A stretch of DNA of 64,000 nt from Dichetophora obliterata (GCA_963920525.1 OY986436.1:31723574-31787573), one strand, 5' to 3'. Numbered from the stretch's first letter, positions 21,903 to 34,759 are shown. The notes: generated by a model from the letters alone, not told the origin. Made by a program: numbers and translations.

Positions 21903-23496
21903 GTTGACTTTATATGATTTAAATACAAATTCTAAATGTTTGATAGTTTAAATCATACTTGATTTTAAATACAAATTCTAGTTGTTTGACAGTTTAAAAT
22001 CGTTTATCGAGCTTAAGGTCAAAGTTAGAAACAATTAATTGTTCTAACGAATTTTTCTAAAGAAACAACAACAACAACAAAGTTTTTTCAATATGAAAGG
22101 AAAAAAACCACTAGCAAATTGATTTTATTGTACAATTTCTGCGTGCTAAACGCGTCATCAGAAATCTTTGTGATTGCCCGTGCAAGCGCGTAGACGCACT
22201 GCACCATCGGGGCGATGAGATTTTGAAGCTTCAATTTCTCATTTTTTCCCTTAATTTCATAATGCCACATTTGTTGTTGTATTTCTGTTTTACTTTAGTT
22301 TCTATGCCTATATTATATGTAGTCCAACAGCCTGCTGGAATTCTGCACTAACAAAGCATGTTTACTGAAGTTGTTTTTAGAATTTTTGCTGATTTTGTTT
22401 TTCAGCTGTTTCCGTTTGGTCGAGCTCTACCATTTGATTAAAGTTTTTTCCTAAATGACCTCTATGTTTATTATGTTGACTTTATATGATTTAAATACAA
22501 ATTCTAAATGTTTGATAGTTTAAATCATACTTGATTTTAAATACAAATTCTAGTTGTTTGACAGTTTAAAATCGTTTATCGAGCTTAAGGTCAAAGTTAG
22601 AAACAATTAATTGTTCTAACGAATTTTTCTAAAGAAACAACAACAACAACAAAGTTTTTTCAATATGAAAGGAAAAAAACCACTAGCAAATATTTTTCAT
22701 ATTGAAAAAACTTTGTTGTTGTTGTTGTTTCTTTAGAAAAATTCGTTAGAACAATTAATTGTTTCTAACTTTGACCTTAAGCTCGATAAACGATTTTAAA
22801 CTGTCAAACAACTAGAATTTGTATTTAAAATCAAGTATGATTTAAACTATCAAACATTTAGAATTTGTATTTAAATCATATAAAGTCAACATAATAAACA
22901 TAGAGGTCATTTAGGAAAAAACTTTAATCAAATGGTAGAGCTCGACCAAACGGAAACAGCTGAAAAACAAAATCAGCAAAAATTCTAAAAACAACTTCAG
23001 TAAACATGCTTTGTTAGTGCAGAATTCCAGCAGGCTGTTGGACTACATATAATATAGGCATAGAAACTAAAGTAAAACAGAAATACAACAACAAATGTGG
23101 CATTATGAAATTAAGGGAAAAAATGAGAAATTGAAGCTTCAAAATCTCATCGCCCCGATGGTGCAGTGCGTCTACGCGCTTGCACGGGCAATCACAAAGA
23201 TTTCTGATGACGCGTTTAGCACGCAGAAATTGTACAATAAAATCAATTTGCTAGTGGTTTTTTTCCTTTCATATTGAAAAAACTTTGTTGTTGTTGTTGT
23301 TTCTTTAGAAAAATTCGTTAGAACAATTAATTGTTTCTAACTTTGACCTTAAGCTCGATAAACGATTTTAAACTGTCAAACAACTAGAATTTGTATTTAA
23401 AATCAAGTATGATTTAAACTATCAAACATTTAGAATTTGTATTTAAATCATATAAAGTCAACATAATAAACATAGAGGTCATTTAGGAAAAAACTT
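21903..23496. repeat. Nearly perfect 1.6-kb palindrome
   Basis: The left arm 21903-22667 is matched by the right arm (22698-23461, plus 35 extra bases), with only 30 bp between the arms. The match is so close that both encode the same 60-residue open frame (22088-22270 reverse, 23095-23277 forward). Each arm itself has the form T-M-T: a terminal direct repeat T of about 215-250 bp (containing ACAACAACAACAAAG and TTGTTCTAACGAATT) flanks a middle M of about 360 bp. The whole is bracketed by a 14-bp repeat TAATTAATTAATTT at 21889-21902 and 23497-23510. The 60-residue frame matches no family I know. It could be a recent foldback insertion, an inverted dimer of a small element, or an assembly artefact. 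Confidence 0.9.
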
Positions 23497-23510
23497 TAAT
23501 TAATTAATTT

Positions 23511-23700
23511 TTTATTCATTTGAATGCTATTCACAAAGAATGCAATTCACACAGACTTCTAGAATTTTCAGTTATTCTTTTTTATTCATTTTTTCATTCA
23601 TTTTTTATTCATTTTTTTATTCATTATTCATTTTTTATTCATTATTCTTTTGTTATTCCTAGTTAATTTATTATTCACTTTTTATTTTTTATTCATTACT
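23511..23700. repeat. TTTTTATTCATT simple-repeat tract
   Basis: Degenerate repeats of TTTTTATTCATT and shorter ATTCATT words fill most of this region. A similar short tract lies at about 25905-26020. Confidence 0.7.
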
Positions 23701-25450
23701 AGCAAATACCCGCTGCTTCGCCTGCGATAAAATTATTTAGTACCATGTAAAAATTTTAAATCTTAAAATGAAATTATTTAGTGTTATAAAAACAAATTCA
23801 AAATATAAAAATTATTGTGTTTGTTTTGTTTAGTTATGAAAAAATGGTATATTTATTACGAAATGACTTTATTTAATTTGAATAAGTTATTTAAACGGTA
23901 ATTGTTATGATGACATAAATTTACGTAGCTTTCTTTTTTTTACTTTCGAAAAAGTCCTTTATAACAGCGTTAGAATAAAATTTGGGTGAAAAATTTTTAA
24001 AATTTGTAACCAAAAATGTAATCAAATTTTGAAAACTTGTAATCGGCTAAACAACGATTCTTCTTAAATTAAAAAAAAAACAGTTATAATGACATCACAC
24101 TTTTGGCAATATCTCAAAAACTATAGACTTTCTCAATGCATAACAATGCATTTTTGTATGGACAGTCGTTGATTAATAAAATTAACGGTAATTTTCTTTT
24201 CTTTTCGAAAATGTTTTGTACGGATATTAGGTATGTTTTAAAACAACCTGTTATTATGACATTAAAATTCTTGCGATATCTCAAAACTATAGATTTTCTC
24301 AGTATAACTCTTAAGACTCAGAATGAAAAAAAAAACGATTGAAATTTCATGTTTTGACTTAACAAGAAAACATTTCCGCCATTTTCAAATCGATTTTCAT
24401 CCAATTTTCTTTGTTTGAAAGTTCAATTTAGTAAATTGGAAAAATGAGAAAATGTTTACCGTTACCTCACCAATGCAATGTTTTATTTTGTTTTAAGAAA
24501 TCCTCTAAAATATCCAACTTCTACTAAACAATAGGCCAAGAGTTGCTTAAGTTGTACATATTTTTTTAAATGTTATTTTTTTTTTAATTTTCATCTTCCT
24601 TATTCTTTTATATAACATAATTTACCTGCAAAAATTGTTTTATTTTGACACAAACAGCTTCTATCATTAAAAATCATTGGCCACCCCCCGCCCCCCGCCC
24701 CTATGTTTTGTTGATGAAAACTAATTTGCTTAAAATGTTTTTATATTTTTTGCAATATGCTATATGCAATATGCAATATGCTTAAAAACTAATTTATGTG
24801 AAAAACATTTTTAAATATAGCTTAAAAAATAATTCTGTGAAAATAATTTCAAATATTTCAAACTATTCCAAAGTTATATACGAATTTTCATGCTGTTCGG
24901 AAAAAAAAAATTATTTAGTCGCCATTTTTTGTACAGTTGCCGAAAGTAGCCGTATGAACTAAATTATCAAATTTTAGTATAAAACCACCAAAACCGTTCG
25001 AAGTATAACATTTTTGATTAATTCTGGGCTGTAATGGGGGTGTGGCAAAATTTTTTTACTTAAACCATCTCATACTCGAATTAATAGAATGCCAGAATTT
25101 CAGCTCAATCGAGCTTAAACCTAGTGCGCTTTGATTTACTCCAAGCTTATCCCCCGAAAAGTGGACTTAACTAAAGTGGGTCATGCCCATTTTTAGTAAA
25201 GTTAGCGAAAGTAACCATACAACGTAAATTACCAAATTCTAGTCTCATGCGACCAAAATCGTCTGAAATATGGAATTTTTTGCAAAAAGTGGGCATGGAA
25301 AGTAGACATGGCAAATCTAATACAGCATATTACGATAAAGTTTGAATAACAAATCGTTTGATAACTATATCGTGTTAATCGGTTCAGTGGTTCTTGCGTG
25401 ATTGTCAAACGTCCGTGCAGTGTCACAACGCTTTTATATATTCGTATAGA
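23701..25450. repeat. Unclassified diverged interspersed repeat
   Basis: The stretch begins ACTAGCAAATACCCGCTGCT and ends with GGTTCAGTGGTTCTTGCGTG then TTTTATATATTCGTATAGAT. The end is echoed at 25835-25895 (GGTTCAGCGGTTACCGAGCT then TTTATATAATAGTATAGA), so a repeat family with a conserved 3' terminus is likely. No open frame of a known transposon protein is visible. Confidence 0.35.
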
Positions 25451-25899
25451 TAGACTAACACAATCTCAAGTCGGGAAATGCTGGCTGGCAAGGCTGCAAA
25501 ACATAATTAATGCTGATAACAAAATTCTGGCAACTCCCCTCAAAACATTAACAAAGAAAATTAATTAACACTGTCTGAAAGCAAGAATCTCCCTGAAAGT
25601 AAAGCTAGATTCACTGATCACCTGATCACTGCTGTCGTGTTATATTGAGAGAAGCTCTCTCGACAAAGAGAGAAAATTTTTGTTTGCTGTTATATTGTGC
25701 TGCTGGTTGAATATAGGCATCAAATAAAATGCGTGATTTTGCAATAATTAAAGAATACATTTTTTGAAAACCTTGGTAAGCTATAACAATCTATATTATC
25801 ATAGGAATCAAATAAAAAAAGAATTATCAAAATCGGTTCAGCGGTTACCGAGCTTATTCTGGATGAAATTTCGTGAGTCTCCTTTTATATAATAGTATA

Positions 25900-28576
25900 G
25901 AAATTAATTTTTTATTCATTATTCATTTGTTATTCTTTATTAATTTTTTGTTCATTTTAGTCCTAAAAATAAATAAAAATTGAATTAAAAATTAATAATG
26001 AAAAAAATTAATAATGAATAATAAAGTGCCCACCATCTTTCCCCCTGTAGACGCCCATGCATGTGTTAGTATTGAGTCTATACCAAAATTTTGCGTGTAG
26101 AATTAAATGCCTAAAAATGTTCGTACCTACAGTATAAAAAGCTTAAAGTGTCGATTTTCAAGTATCAACAACACCTTCCATAGCTGGGCATGCTACACTG
26201 ATGTATGCTGTGCTTTCTGTTCTCCACATAGTGACAAAGATCTTTGCCAAAGCAATTTGATGCCAACAGCAGACCTTTGGTATGCTTCTATTTCACTTCT
26301 GCGTTCTAAGATCGATTTCGCAATGCGTCAGCGCGATTTCTTTGATTGATTTCTCCTGCTAATACAAAACTACATAAGAATTTGGAAAAAACTATATAGA
26401 ATATCTTGGTCTAGTTTTATACAAACGTTATATTACAATAGGAACAAAACACAAAGATCGATCGGCCAAAGGAGTCATCGCGCCTTTATAAGCCTCAAAA
26501 TCTATTTCAACTCCTGATAATTAAGTAACAACGAATTTTTTAAGACCGACTGGACAGGCTTATTCATTTCATACTGCCAAAGGCACTTTGGACATTTATT
26601 CAAAAACGAAATCATTTCTTTATTCATTGAAAACGTTTTAAACATCCTTGGAATGCCAAGCCAACGGTTTCTAACAGCGTCAAGTGGGTACAACGGATGT
26701 GTTCACATAATAAAAGCATTTTTGTAAAAAAAATAACTTGTTTCGTGACATTGTGTTTTTTACTATTTTATGAGCAAATCGACTGCTTCATGAAAATTCG
26801 CGACAAAGAGTCAAAGTCAAAATGAAATCTGTAAAACCTTCTGATTTCTGAGGAATTTGCATTAACGTGGACGCCATTTTTCGACATGCCATAAATTTCA
26901 GTAAAGTTTGCTGCGGTTTTCTAGCAAAAAAACCTCTCAAAATATTAAATTTGTACTAGTTTCTGCAATATTTAAATATATATTGAATAGGGTAACCTCG
27001 TTCCGTATTTGAAAAATTAGTCTTTAATAAGAATAGAAACAGGTTGTCCGGTAAAAGTTATGTCCAAATAAAATCTTCCTAACCTATCCTCATTAATTTC
27101 TGATCCTTCTTAACTGTTTTCCCAGTTAGGTAGCGATCAGTTGTATTTTTACTTTATAAACTTTGTATATAGAAAGTAAATTTTTCATATCCTCTCTACA
27201 ATGGTACTAGCATAAGCTTGAAGTCGCTATCGTGTTAAAAGGATGCAAAGTGAAATAAACAATTTAAAGAAACATTCAAACGTGCAGTCATTAAAACGTG
27301 TGAAAAGAATTACGAGCAAAAACAAATTCGACTTTGCACACAACTCAAACACATACAGACAAACACACACACACATACATACGAAATACAAACCGTACAT
27401 TCACAACAGCACAAGACTTTTTGCACACTTCATGTCCTTGTTTTTATATCCTTCACTGTGTCTTTTGTTGCCTTATTGATATCCCCCTCATTGAGTTTAT
27501 CTGAACCCAACGGCGACTGTTTTTTATGTCCTGGTTTTGTATTTTTTTGCCAACTGCCAACAGCCTACAAAGAAGTCATTTCCTTAACACTGTCTTCATT
27601 TCTTCGCCACAAGCGGTATTTTATTTTATTTTTTAAATGTATGCCTGTTTGGGGAGTTTGTGTTTCAGGTACTTACATTATAATCGACAAATGTATCCGT
27701 CCGTATGTCATTGAGGATAAGATAAATTGAATTGAGGTAAATTGTTTATTCCGGTTCAATTGTTTTATGCGTTTCTACTTTTGTCTTGAATAAGTTAACA
27801 ATCTGGCAGTATTGTTTCTGAATTTTCAGAGAATCTTTGTGTATAGTATTTGGTTCAACATAAAAATAGTTTAGTTGGCTGGTCACGTGATTGGGATGTA
27901 CATCATTAGGTATCACAAGATATAATGATGTAAATCAGTCAAGAGTTAACTAGGGTTGCAAGCGAAGTCAAGCTTTATTGTTCATTTGCATATTTTTCAT
28001 AATGCAAAAAATTTATCTATAAATTGCATTTGAGAAATAATGTATGTGCAGCAATAAGCAATAGACTCCTAATAGGCACATCGAAACAGCATGAAAATTG
28101 ATATAGAAGGATTTTTGGGTAGGTTAAGTAATTTTGTCGTCTCTATTTTGTTAGACAATAAATCTTTTGGTGTTATTTGTTTTGCTACATTTTTAACACC
28201 CGAGTGCGCTGTATAAATCTTTCATAAATAACGAGAAAAACTTTAAAATTCTCTATTTCATTTCTTTGGACATGGCCTCTAAGACACTGACATGGCCGCT
28301 AAAGCACTGATCCCATCTCATCGCTTACACAGTAAGCGACGATGGGAATAGGTATACAGAAGGTGGGTAAAAATTCACTCTAAGCTAAAAACACAACAAA
28401 AATGATAGTGTTCTCTATCTACTACAAAGAAGCAAACAAATACAAATGCCGCCACTAGTTATTTTCACAATAATTCCTACAATTCAATACACGGATTTAT
28501 TAGATTTTTTCTAGCATTTTAGTATTAGCGCTAGTTAAGACTTAGTCATATTTTTTTAACATAATTATGATGAATA
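25900..28576. other. AT-rich stretch, no supportable gene
   Basis: Open frames at 26107-26349, 26502-26693 and 27243-27730 have no recognisable domain, and the third spans CA-rich simple sequence (about 27364-27380). Nothing further can be supported. Confidence 0.4.
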
Positions 28577-29713
28577 TACACAAAGAAACCCACATTTTCA
28601 AGAGTCGCAGAAACCTGCTAGTTTTAAAAACGTTTAACCCAGATTTTGCACTTCTAACGTTTATTTTAATTTTAAATACGAACATTTTAAAATATTTTAA
28701 AATGAAATAGTAAAACGTTTATTTTCATTTAAAAAACTAACATTTTAAAATGAGATTATAAAATGTTCGTTTGATTTTTAACAATGGATATTTTAAAAGG
28801 CTGTAGTAAAACGTTTATTTTCATTTTGAAAACGAAAATTTAAAAACGAGATTTTTAATAATAAATATTCTCAAATGTAAAATGTTTATTTTCATTTTAA
28901 AAACGAAAATTTTAAAATTAGGTTCTAAAATGGTCATTCGATTTGTAACAATAAACATTTTAAAATGCAATGGAACAACAATTATTTATATTTTAAAAAC
29001 AAAAATGTACATTATTTCCCATTCATTAAAAAAAAATTACAGAAATCCGCATTTCCTCTATTAATTAAAAAAAGTTTTATTAGTTTTCAAAACTAAAGTT
29101 TTATTTTAGCTATTTTATCATCAGCTATGTTCATCTCGTTAAAATTTTTTAGATAATTATACTGTATCCCAGCGTCTATAAAAAATTAGAATTTTGTCAG
29201 ATATTATTTATATTATTTAAAATACTTACCTTTTAGTTTAGGCGGCATATGCTCCAACTCAAATTCTTTCATTATTTTCTTGCAGGCAAACTGCAGAGTG
29301 ATGAAATCGAGAATGAAAAATATTTTATTTTCTGAACAAATATCAAATACATAAGTCAATGAAACATATATAACAAACAATTCGTTATTAACAAGCGTTT
29401 TGAAACAAAGTATGTGAATTTTACTATGTCATGGTAAAACGTTCGTGGTTGTTTTAAAAACATTTCATTTCACTTTTCTATTTAAAAATGTGCGTTTTCA
29501 TTTTAGTGTGGCGTAAAATGTTTTTGAAAATATTAATTTTATCCTAATTTATCATAGTAAAATATTTGTGGTTGTTTTAAAAACGTTTCGTTTTACTTTT
29601 CTATTTAAAAATGTGCGTTTTCATTTTTGTATGGCGTAAAATATTTTTAAAAATATCAATTTTACTAAACGTTTTTAAAATGTCCGTTTTTGATTTTTTG
29701 TTTTCTCAGTGTA
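28577..29713. repeat. Element of diverged AAAACGTTTATTTTCATTT-type units
   Basis: Units built from AACGTTTATTTTCATTTTAA and CATTTTAAAA recur at 28680-29060. A second unit (TTTAAAAACGTTTCGTTTTA, then ATGTGCGTTTTCATTTT) is repeated at about 29440 and 29570. The outer ends, TACACAAAGAAA at 28577 and the inverse of TACACTGAGAAA ending at 29713, resemble short inverted repeats. It is probably a non-autonomous element. The superfamily is unknown. Confidence 0.4.
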
Positions 29714-32119
29714 ATAATAAACTTCACTGCAAAACTTCCTGTTAGATAACACGATGTTGCTACGCAAACGAATTAATTAAATTTGTTGTTTGAACAATAA
29801 AAACAAAATTATCTCTCTTAAAAACACAAAAAAAAATTTTGTTACATCCCGCTTACAGTTCTACATTACAATGTTATCACCGACAAATTTTTACAACCGG
29901 TGATCTCTACTCTTCTCTTTTTTTGCTCAGCTAACTCAGCGCAACAAAACATTGCCAGCTTCATAAGGAAACAAAGAGTAATATATTCTCGACAAAAAAA
30001 CAACGCTAGACTTAATTTCTGATTTAATGCTTATTTATATTTTTTTATTAAATTAAATATAACATAAATAATAACAATATTATTTACCAATATATGTACT
30101 TTCTTATTCAAAATTTTTTAACAACTGATTTTCGGATCTTATAGAAGAAATACAAGGATCTTCTGAAAATTCCTTACTTTTCTCTCTGCTTTGTATGTGA
30201 AAACAACGTACATAAATGTTTTTAAAAGCTCATCCGGCTATTTATATATTTTATTTATTTATTTATTTTAATGTATTTATTTATTTTAATTTATTTTTAG
30301 TTCACTTAAAATTATTTCTGATATTATTATAAATCTGAATATCAAAATTTCATTTACACCGGTTATCTCTGATGCCAGTTTATGATTTCCGAATCCGAGT
30401 TAAGGTACGTCTACTCATAATTACATCTTATTTTTGACTTTCGCTTAAATTTCGTAATTTCTCAGCGTTATTATTAATTTTTCTAATCTAGCTTTCCATT
30501 TTTTATTGGTATTTATTAAGACATGTTTGTTATCTTAAGAGTTTTTGATTATTTTCATTATTTTTTATTATTATTATTTATTTAAATAATGTTGCACAAC
30601 AAGACGAAGTCTTTTATAGTGCACTAGAGTCACGAAAAGCATTCATAAAAACTTATAATCTAAATACAATTTTTTATTAAACTTTTCTTAATTTATGTAG
30701 GGCAAAGTTAAAATTAATGTGTAAAATTTTTTCGAAAAACCTTATCATTGTATGGGAAGCCTTGTTAACATATGGGGAAAAAATACTTTTGTGTACGTTT
30801 TAACACATTTATTTAAAAAGTTTATTTTTTATTAATGAAACAGCGCACTTGTTTTTTTTCACCAGCTGCAAATCTTGTGTGTAGTTTTACTCTTTCCAAT
30901 TTGGCTTGGGCTTTTTGTTACAAGAAATAGCAGGCAAGCAAACTTCTGGCAAAATAGTGCCAGAAGCAGAAGAAGGACAGCGACCTGGGAAACTGATTTC
31001 TGTACTGTAGTACGAATTATTAAAAAATATGCAATAAAGTCATATATGATCATTTCCATGGTACCGCACGTAACGTTATACGCCTCTTTTGTTGTTAAAA
31101 ATAAAAAAGAGCAAAGAAAATCTTAAACTTTTTTGCCATATATGGATTTTTAGATGGCACTCTAGTAGTACTATATTTGACGTAAAAGGTGGAAGTGATC
31201 GAAAGTATTGTCAGAAGATATAAGCAAACAAAAAAGGACTCGTTACGATAAAAAAAACTATATATATAAATATATAAACGAAACAATCTGCGAAGTGTGC
31301 ACGAGTTTTTTTATCAAAGTTATTTAAATATTATCGGGATTAATGTTGCTATATTTTCATAATTGTTTCATTGATAATTATTTTTATACAAGCCATTATA
31401 TGATACGTTACGATACATACGTAACGATACAGATTTTTTTTATTTAATTGAACTAGAAAAACATATAAAATATAATTCATGACCGTAAAAATCGAAAACT
31501 AAAAAAAAAAATATTTAATTTAACTTTGAATTATAACTTTCGCTAAAATTTTTAACTTTTGTCACCATTTTTTAACTTTTGCTGCTATTCATCATATTTG
31601 TTGCCATTTTTTAAAAAAATTCCAATTGAGTTCAGCTTTCAGTACTCTCAGAATATAAATTAAAACATTGTATCTTCTCACGGAGGTTTTAAAAAAATTT
31701 CAGTAACATTTAATTTTTCAAATCGCAGTAGACTTTTTTATGGAAATGCCCATATGCAAGTACATATACGAACTCACATAAGTGCATAAGAAAGCACCGA
31801 ATAATAAAATTGACAAAAGAACATGTTTCATTACGCTGAAATAAAAACATTTTCTATTTTGTAAAAATGTGATATAACTTTTCATACATTTTATATGGTG
31901 ACATTTGTGGACACCCAGCCAGGAAATGGTGAATTTTAGAATTAGGGTCTGGGGGTCTAGTAAAAATTTTTTTGAATGCCATTAGTGATCAAAACTGCTT
32001 AGAAATTATTTTTAGGAAGCCATTGAAAACCTCGGAGCCTCGTTTATATGGAGAAATTTACTGTTTGCAATATTTTTATTCGAAAATTAAACCGACATAT
32101 AAATGTGGTATATAAAGAT
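29714..32119. other. AT-rich noncoding stretch
   Basis: Includes TTTA microsatellite-like sequence at about 30241-30300. Short open frames at 30859-31286 lack recognisable domains. Confidence 0.4.
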
Positions 32120-32420
32120 CAGGCCTGTAGACAAGGGGTTTTAGGGGTTAAAACCCCCCTTAGGGTCTATAAAGTATAAAAATCTAATATATTAGCATTA
32201 AGGCAACTACAACGCAACAGCATAAAAAGTTGCAACCCACTTCAAGCTTGAACTGAATTGAGACCTAAGCTATCAGATCATAGATATTACAAGGACTTCG
32301 GCATAAATTGCAATTTTATTTTCGGGCAGAGTTACGATAGTGCGGCTGTCATGAATGATACACTACAAGGAGCACAAGCGTATGTACCGGAAGAAGAGCC
32401 ACAGGATGCTGTAATTTAAG
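32120..32420 (+). pseudogene. hAT-like transposase remnant, 5' piece
   Basis: A possible hAT-type terminus (CAGGCCTGTAGACAAGGGG) begins at 32120. About 200 bp further on the forward strand encodes FGQSYDSAAVMNDTLQGAQA, matching the RGQGYDGAxxMSGxxxGVQA block of the DUF4371/ZMYM-like hAT transposases, and it runs to a stop at about 32419. The BED finger and first catalytic region are missing. Together with the piece at 36010-36320 it may be one hAT element later split by the SINE and mariner insertions. Confidence 0.5.
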
Positions 32421-32687
32421 CTTAACACATCGCAACCGAATTTCGAAATACCACAATATCGCCTCTCACATTTCAACTTATAAAAGCAATAAAAACTTTT
32501 AATTTTCCAAATTGCTATTTATGTGGTCGCAGTTCCAACTAAATACATTTGGGATCAAGATTGTCCATTCACTTTCTTTGTGGTTTTTTCCCAAAAAATA
32601 ATAACTAGAACAGAAAAATTTAAAAAGCGTATTAATCACTAGTTTAGTTATATAGTTATATAGTTGCTAAAACATATTTAAGATTAC

Positions 32688-32701
32688 TATATAAAATATT
32701 A
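32688..32701. repeat. Left target-site duplication of the SINE
   Basis: TATATAAAATATTA is repeated exactly at 33036-33049, bracketing the SINE. A 14-bp duplication is in the normal range for target-primed reverse transcription. Confidence 0.85.
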
Positions 32702-33035
32702 GGCGACCGTAGCCTAGTGGGTAGGGTGCGTGGTCCCTAAGCTAAAGAACCTCGCTAACCCGGGTTCAATTCCAGTTCAGACAGAAAGTTTTTCAATTTA
32801 ATTAATTTTTCTGTTCTGTCGTCACCTCTCTGCAGACAATGGCAAACCTCAGAGAGTAAAAATTTGCCATGTAAAGCTTCTTGAGAACATTAGCCGTTCG
32901 GAGTCGGCATAAAACACGTAGGTCCAGTTCTCGGTCATTTGTGATCAAACATTTAATAACACGCACAACACAATTGATCAATAGAAGCTAGGTCAAAGTC
33001 CTTCCAAGGGCTGAAATGGCCAGTTTGTTTTTTTT
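32702..33035 (+). mobile_element. Full-length tRNA-derived SINE, copy 1
   Basis: The element is 334 bp and begins GGCGACCGTAGCCTAGTGGG. An internal RNA polymerase III promoter is visible: A box TAGCCTAGTGG at 32710-32720 and B box GGTTCAATTCC at 32762-32772. The spacing resembles a tRNA gene but the acceptor fold is not intact. A core region (GAGTCGGCATAAAACACGTA, then TCAAAGTCCTTCCAAGGGCT) and a T-rich tail follow. A perfect 14-bp target duplication flanks it. The copies at 8966-9238 and 20695-20773 are the same family, and a fourth head fragment sits in the mariner at 33982-34129. Confidence 0.9.
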
Positions 33036-33049
33036 TATATAAAATATTA
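33036..33049. repeat. Right target-site duplication of the SINE
   Basis: Exact copy of TATATAAAATATTA at 32688-32701. Confidence 0.85.
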
Positions 33050-33478
33050 CTGAATTTCTTTTAAAACGAAAATCAGGAATATTTTTTAAAATTATTGAAA
33101 TCATTTTAAATGAAAAAAATAGTTTTTTTAAATTTCTTATGATGTTTTTATTTTTGTGTTTGGAATGCCCAAACACAGGCACTTTGAGGATTTTTGAAAA
33201 AACATAAAATTTCAACATCTATAAGTTTATGATCCGAGTTTTGTTTTTTATAATTTGTTCTTACAAAATAGCTAAAGACTGTGCCCCGTTACGTAATTTT
33301 TTTTTTTAATTTGCATTTTCGTATTTTTGGGGATTGTGAATAATGAACGTAGTCGCACAGTTTCTTGTATTTGATGAGTGTCTGTTCAAAAGATCTTATT
33401 TCGACATTGTATGAAGTTGAAGAAAACTTAAAAAAGTATAGTTTTTTGTGCTTACAATTCTGAGACTAACAGCTAATA
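33050..33478. other. AT-rich noncoding stretch
   Basis: No feature recognised; possibly inner sequence of the hAT remnant. Confidence 0.35.
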
Positions 33479-33591
33479 AAGGGTGTCCCAACAAGAACGC
33501 AATTTTTAAATTTGGCGCCATTCGAAGTGTCATTGTTTGACATTTGAACAATTGTTATTGCTTGCTAGTAGAAGGTACGAGGTTAGTAAAA

Positions 33592-34759
33592 ATGGAGCGC
33601 TACACGAATAAACAACGCACTCTCATTGTGAAATTGTTTTACCAAAATGGTGAAAGTTTTGCGGCTACAGTTCGCAAATTGCGATCAATTTGGGGTCACA
33701 ATAATGCTCCAAAAGAGTCAACTGTAAAGAGATTAATGGATAAATTTGCCGAAACTGGGTCTGTTAGTGATGTAAAGACAACAACGCGTCTTCGACCAGG
33801 TCGATTGACCGAAAATGTCGCAGCTGTACGTGATGATGTCGCTCAAACTCCATCCACCTCAATTCGACACCGAGCTCAGCAAATTGGTGTCTCCAAATCC
33901 ACTATGCAGCGAATTTTGACGAAAGATTTGCATCTTCATGCATACAAAGTTCAATTGACTCAGGAACTGAAGCCAGCTGACCAGAAAAATTTAAAAAGCG
34001 TATTAACCACTAGTTTAGTTATATAGTAGAGTTGCTAAAAAATATTTAATATTACTATATAAAATATTAGGCGACTGTAGCCTAGTGGGTAGAGTGCGTG
34101 GTCCCTAAGCTAAAGAACCGCGCTAGCCCTAGACAGCGAAGGGAGTTCGTTAATTGGGTATTGGAGAGACAACATGAAAATACTGATTTTGCCGCTAAAA
34201 TCATCTTCAGTGACGAGGCCCATTTCCATCTTGATGGCTTCGGCAATAGGCAGAATTGTCGCATTTGGGGTGAGGAAAATCCTCGAGTGATTCACGAGAA
34301 GCAAATGCATCCTCAACGTGTCACTGTGGGGTGTGGTTTTTGGGCTGGAGGAATCACTGGACCTTTTTTTATGAAAATGAGGCAGGTCAAGCGCAAACAG
34401 TCAATGGTGTTCGGTATCGTGAAATGATAACTAGTTTTTTCTTGCCTAGAATTGAAGAAATGAATGTGGAGGGCATGTTGTTCCAAAAAGACGGTGCCAC
34501 ATATCATACAGCCAGAGAAACAATTCAATTGCTGCATCAGTCATTTCCCGGTCGTGTTATTTCGCGTTTTGGAGATCAGAATTGGCCGCCTAGATCGCGC
34601 GATTTTACACCATTAAATTTTTTTCTTTGGGGTTTTTTGAAGTCGATGGTTTACGCGAATAAGCCGACGACGACTCAAGCCTTAAAAGAGGAAATTGTAC
34701 GCTGCATTAATGAAATACCGCAGCATTTATGCAAAACGGTCATTGAAAATTTCATATAA
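33592..34759 (+). pseudogene. Mariner-like transposase, interrupted
   Basis: The ATG at 33592 opens MERYTNKQRTLIVKLFYQNG, a helix-turn-helix DNA-binding start of the DUF4817 type. A second HTH region follows (STSIRHRAQQIGVSKSTMQR), up to LKPAD near 33980. After a 148-bp insertion the frame resumes RQRREFVNWVLERQ. Catalytic blocks are IIFSDEAHFHLDGF (first Asp), LFQKDGATYHTA (second) and PPRSRDFTPLNFFLWGFLKS (third). I count about 36 residues between the second and third Asp, more than classical DD34D mariner. A one-base shift in a T-run near 34370 and the insertion inactivate it. The protein would cut and paste the element at TA sites. Confidence 0.9.
33982..34129 (+). repeat. Insertion copied from the SINE locus 1.4 kb upstream
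   Basis: This stretch is about 93 percent identical by eye to 32611-32761. That source comprises about 77 bp of flank, the 14-bp SINE target duplication and the first about 60 bp of the SINE. It sits exactly between the LKPAD and RQRREF blocks of the transposase and has no target duplication or SINE 3' end. It was therefore not inserted by retrotransposition of the SINE itself. Confidence 0.85.

Noticed and set aside
22478..22690. LTR of a miniature LTR retrotransposon (TRIM) for the repeated T unit
   Set aside because: T lacks TG...CA ends, and no primer-binding site or polypurine tract borders M.
22088..23277. Identical 60-codon frames in both palindrome arms
   Set aside because: Identity comes from the duplicated DNA itself. 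No conserved motif or initiation context supports a gene.
26107..26693. Possible short host exons
   Set aside because: No splice context, homologous motif or codon signal could be supported by eye.
32702..32790. A functional tRNA gene
   Set aside because: A and B boxes are present but the sequence does not close into an acceptor stem and continues into a SINE body with target duplications.
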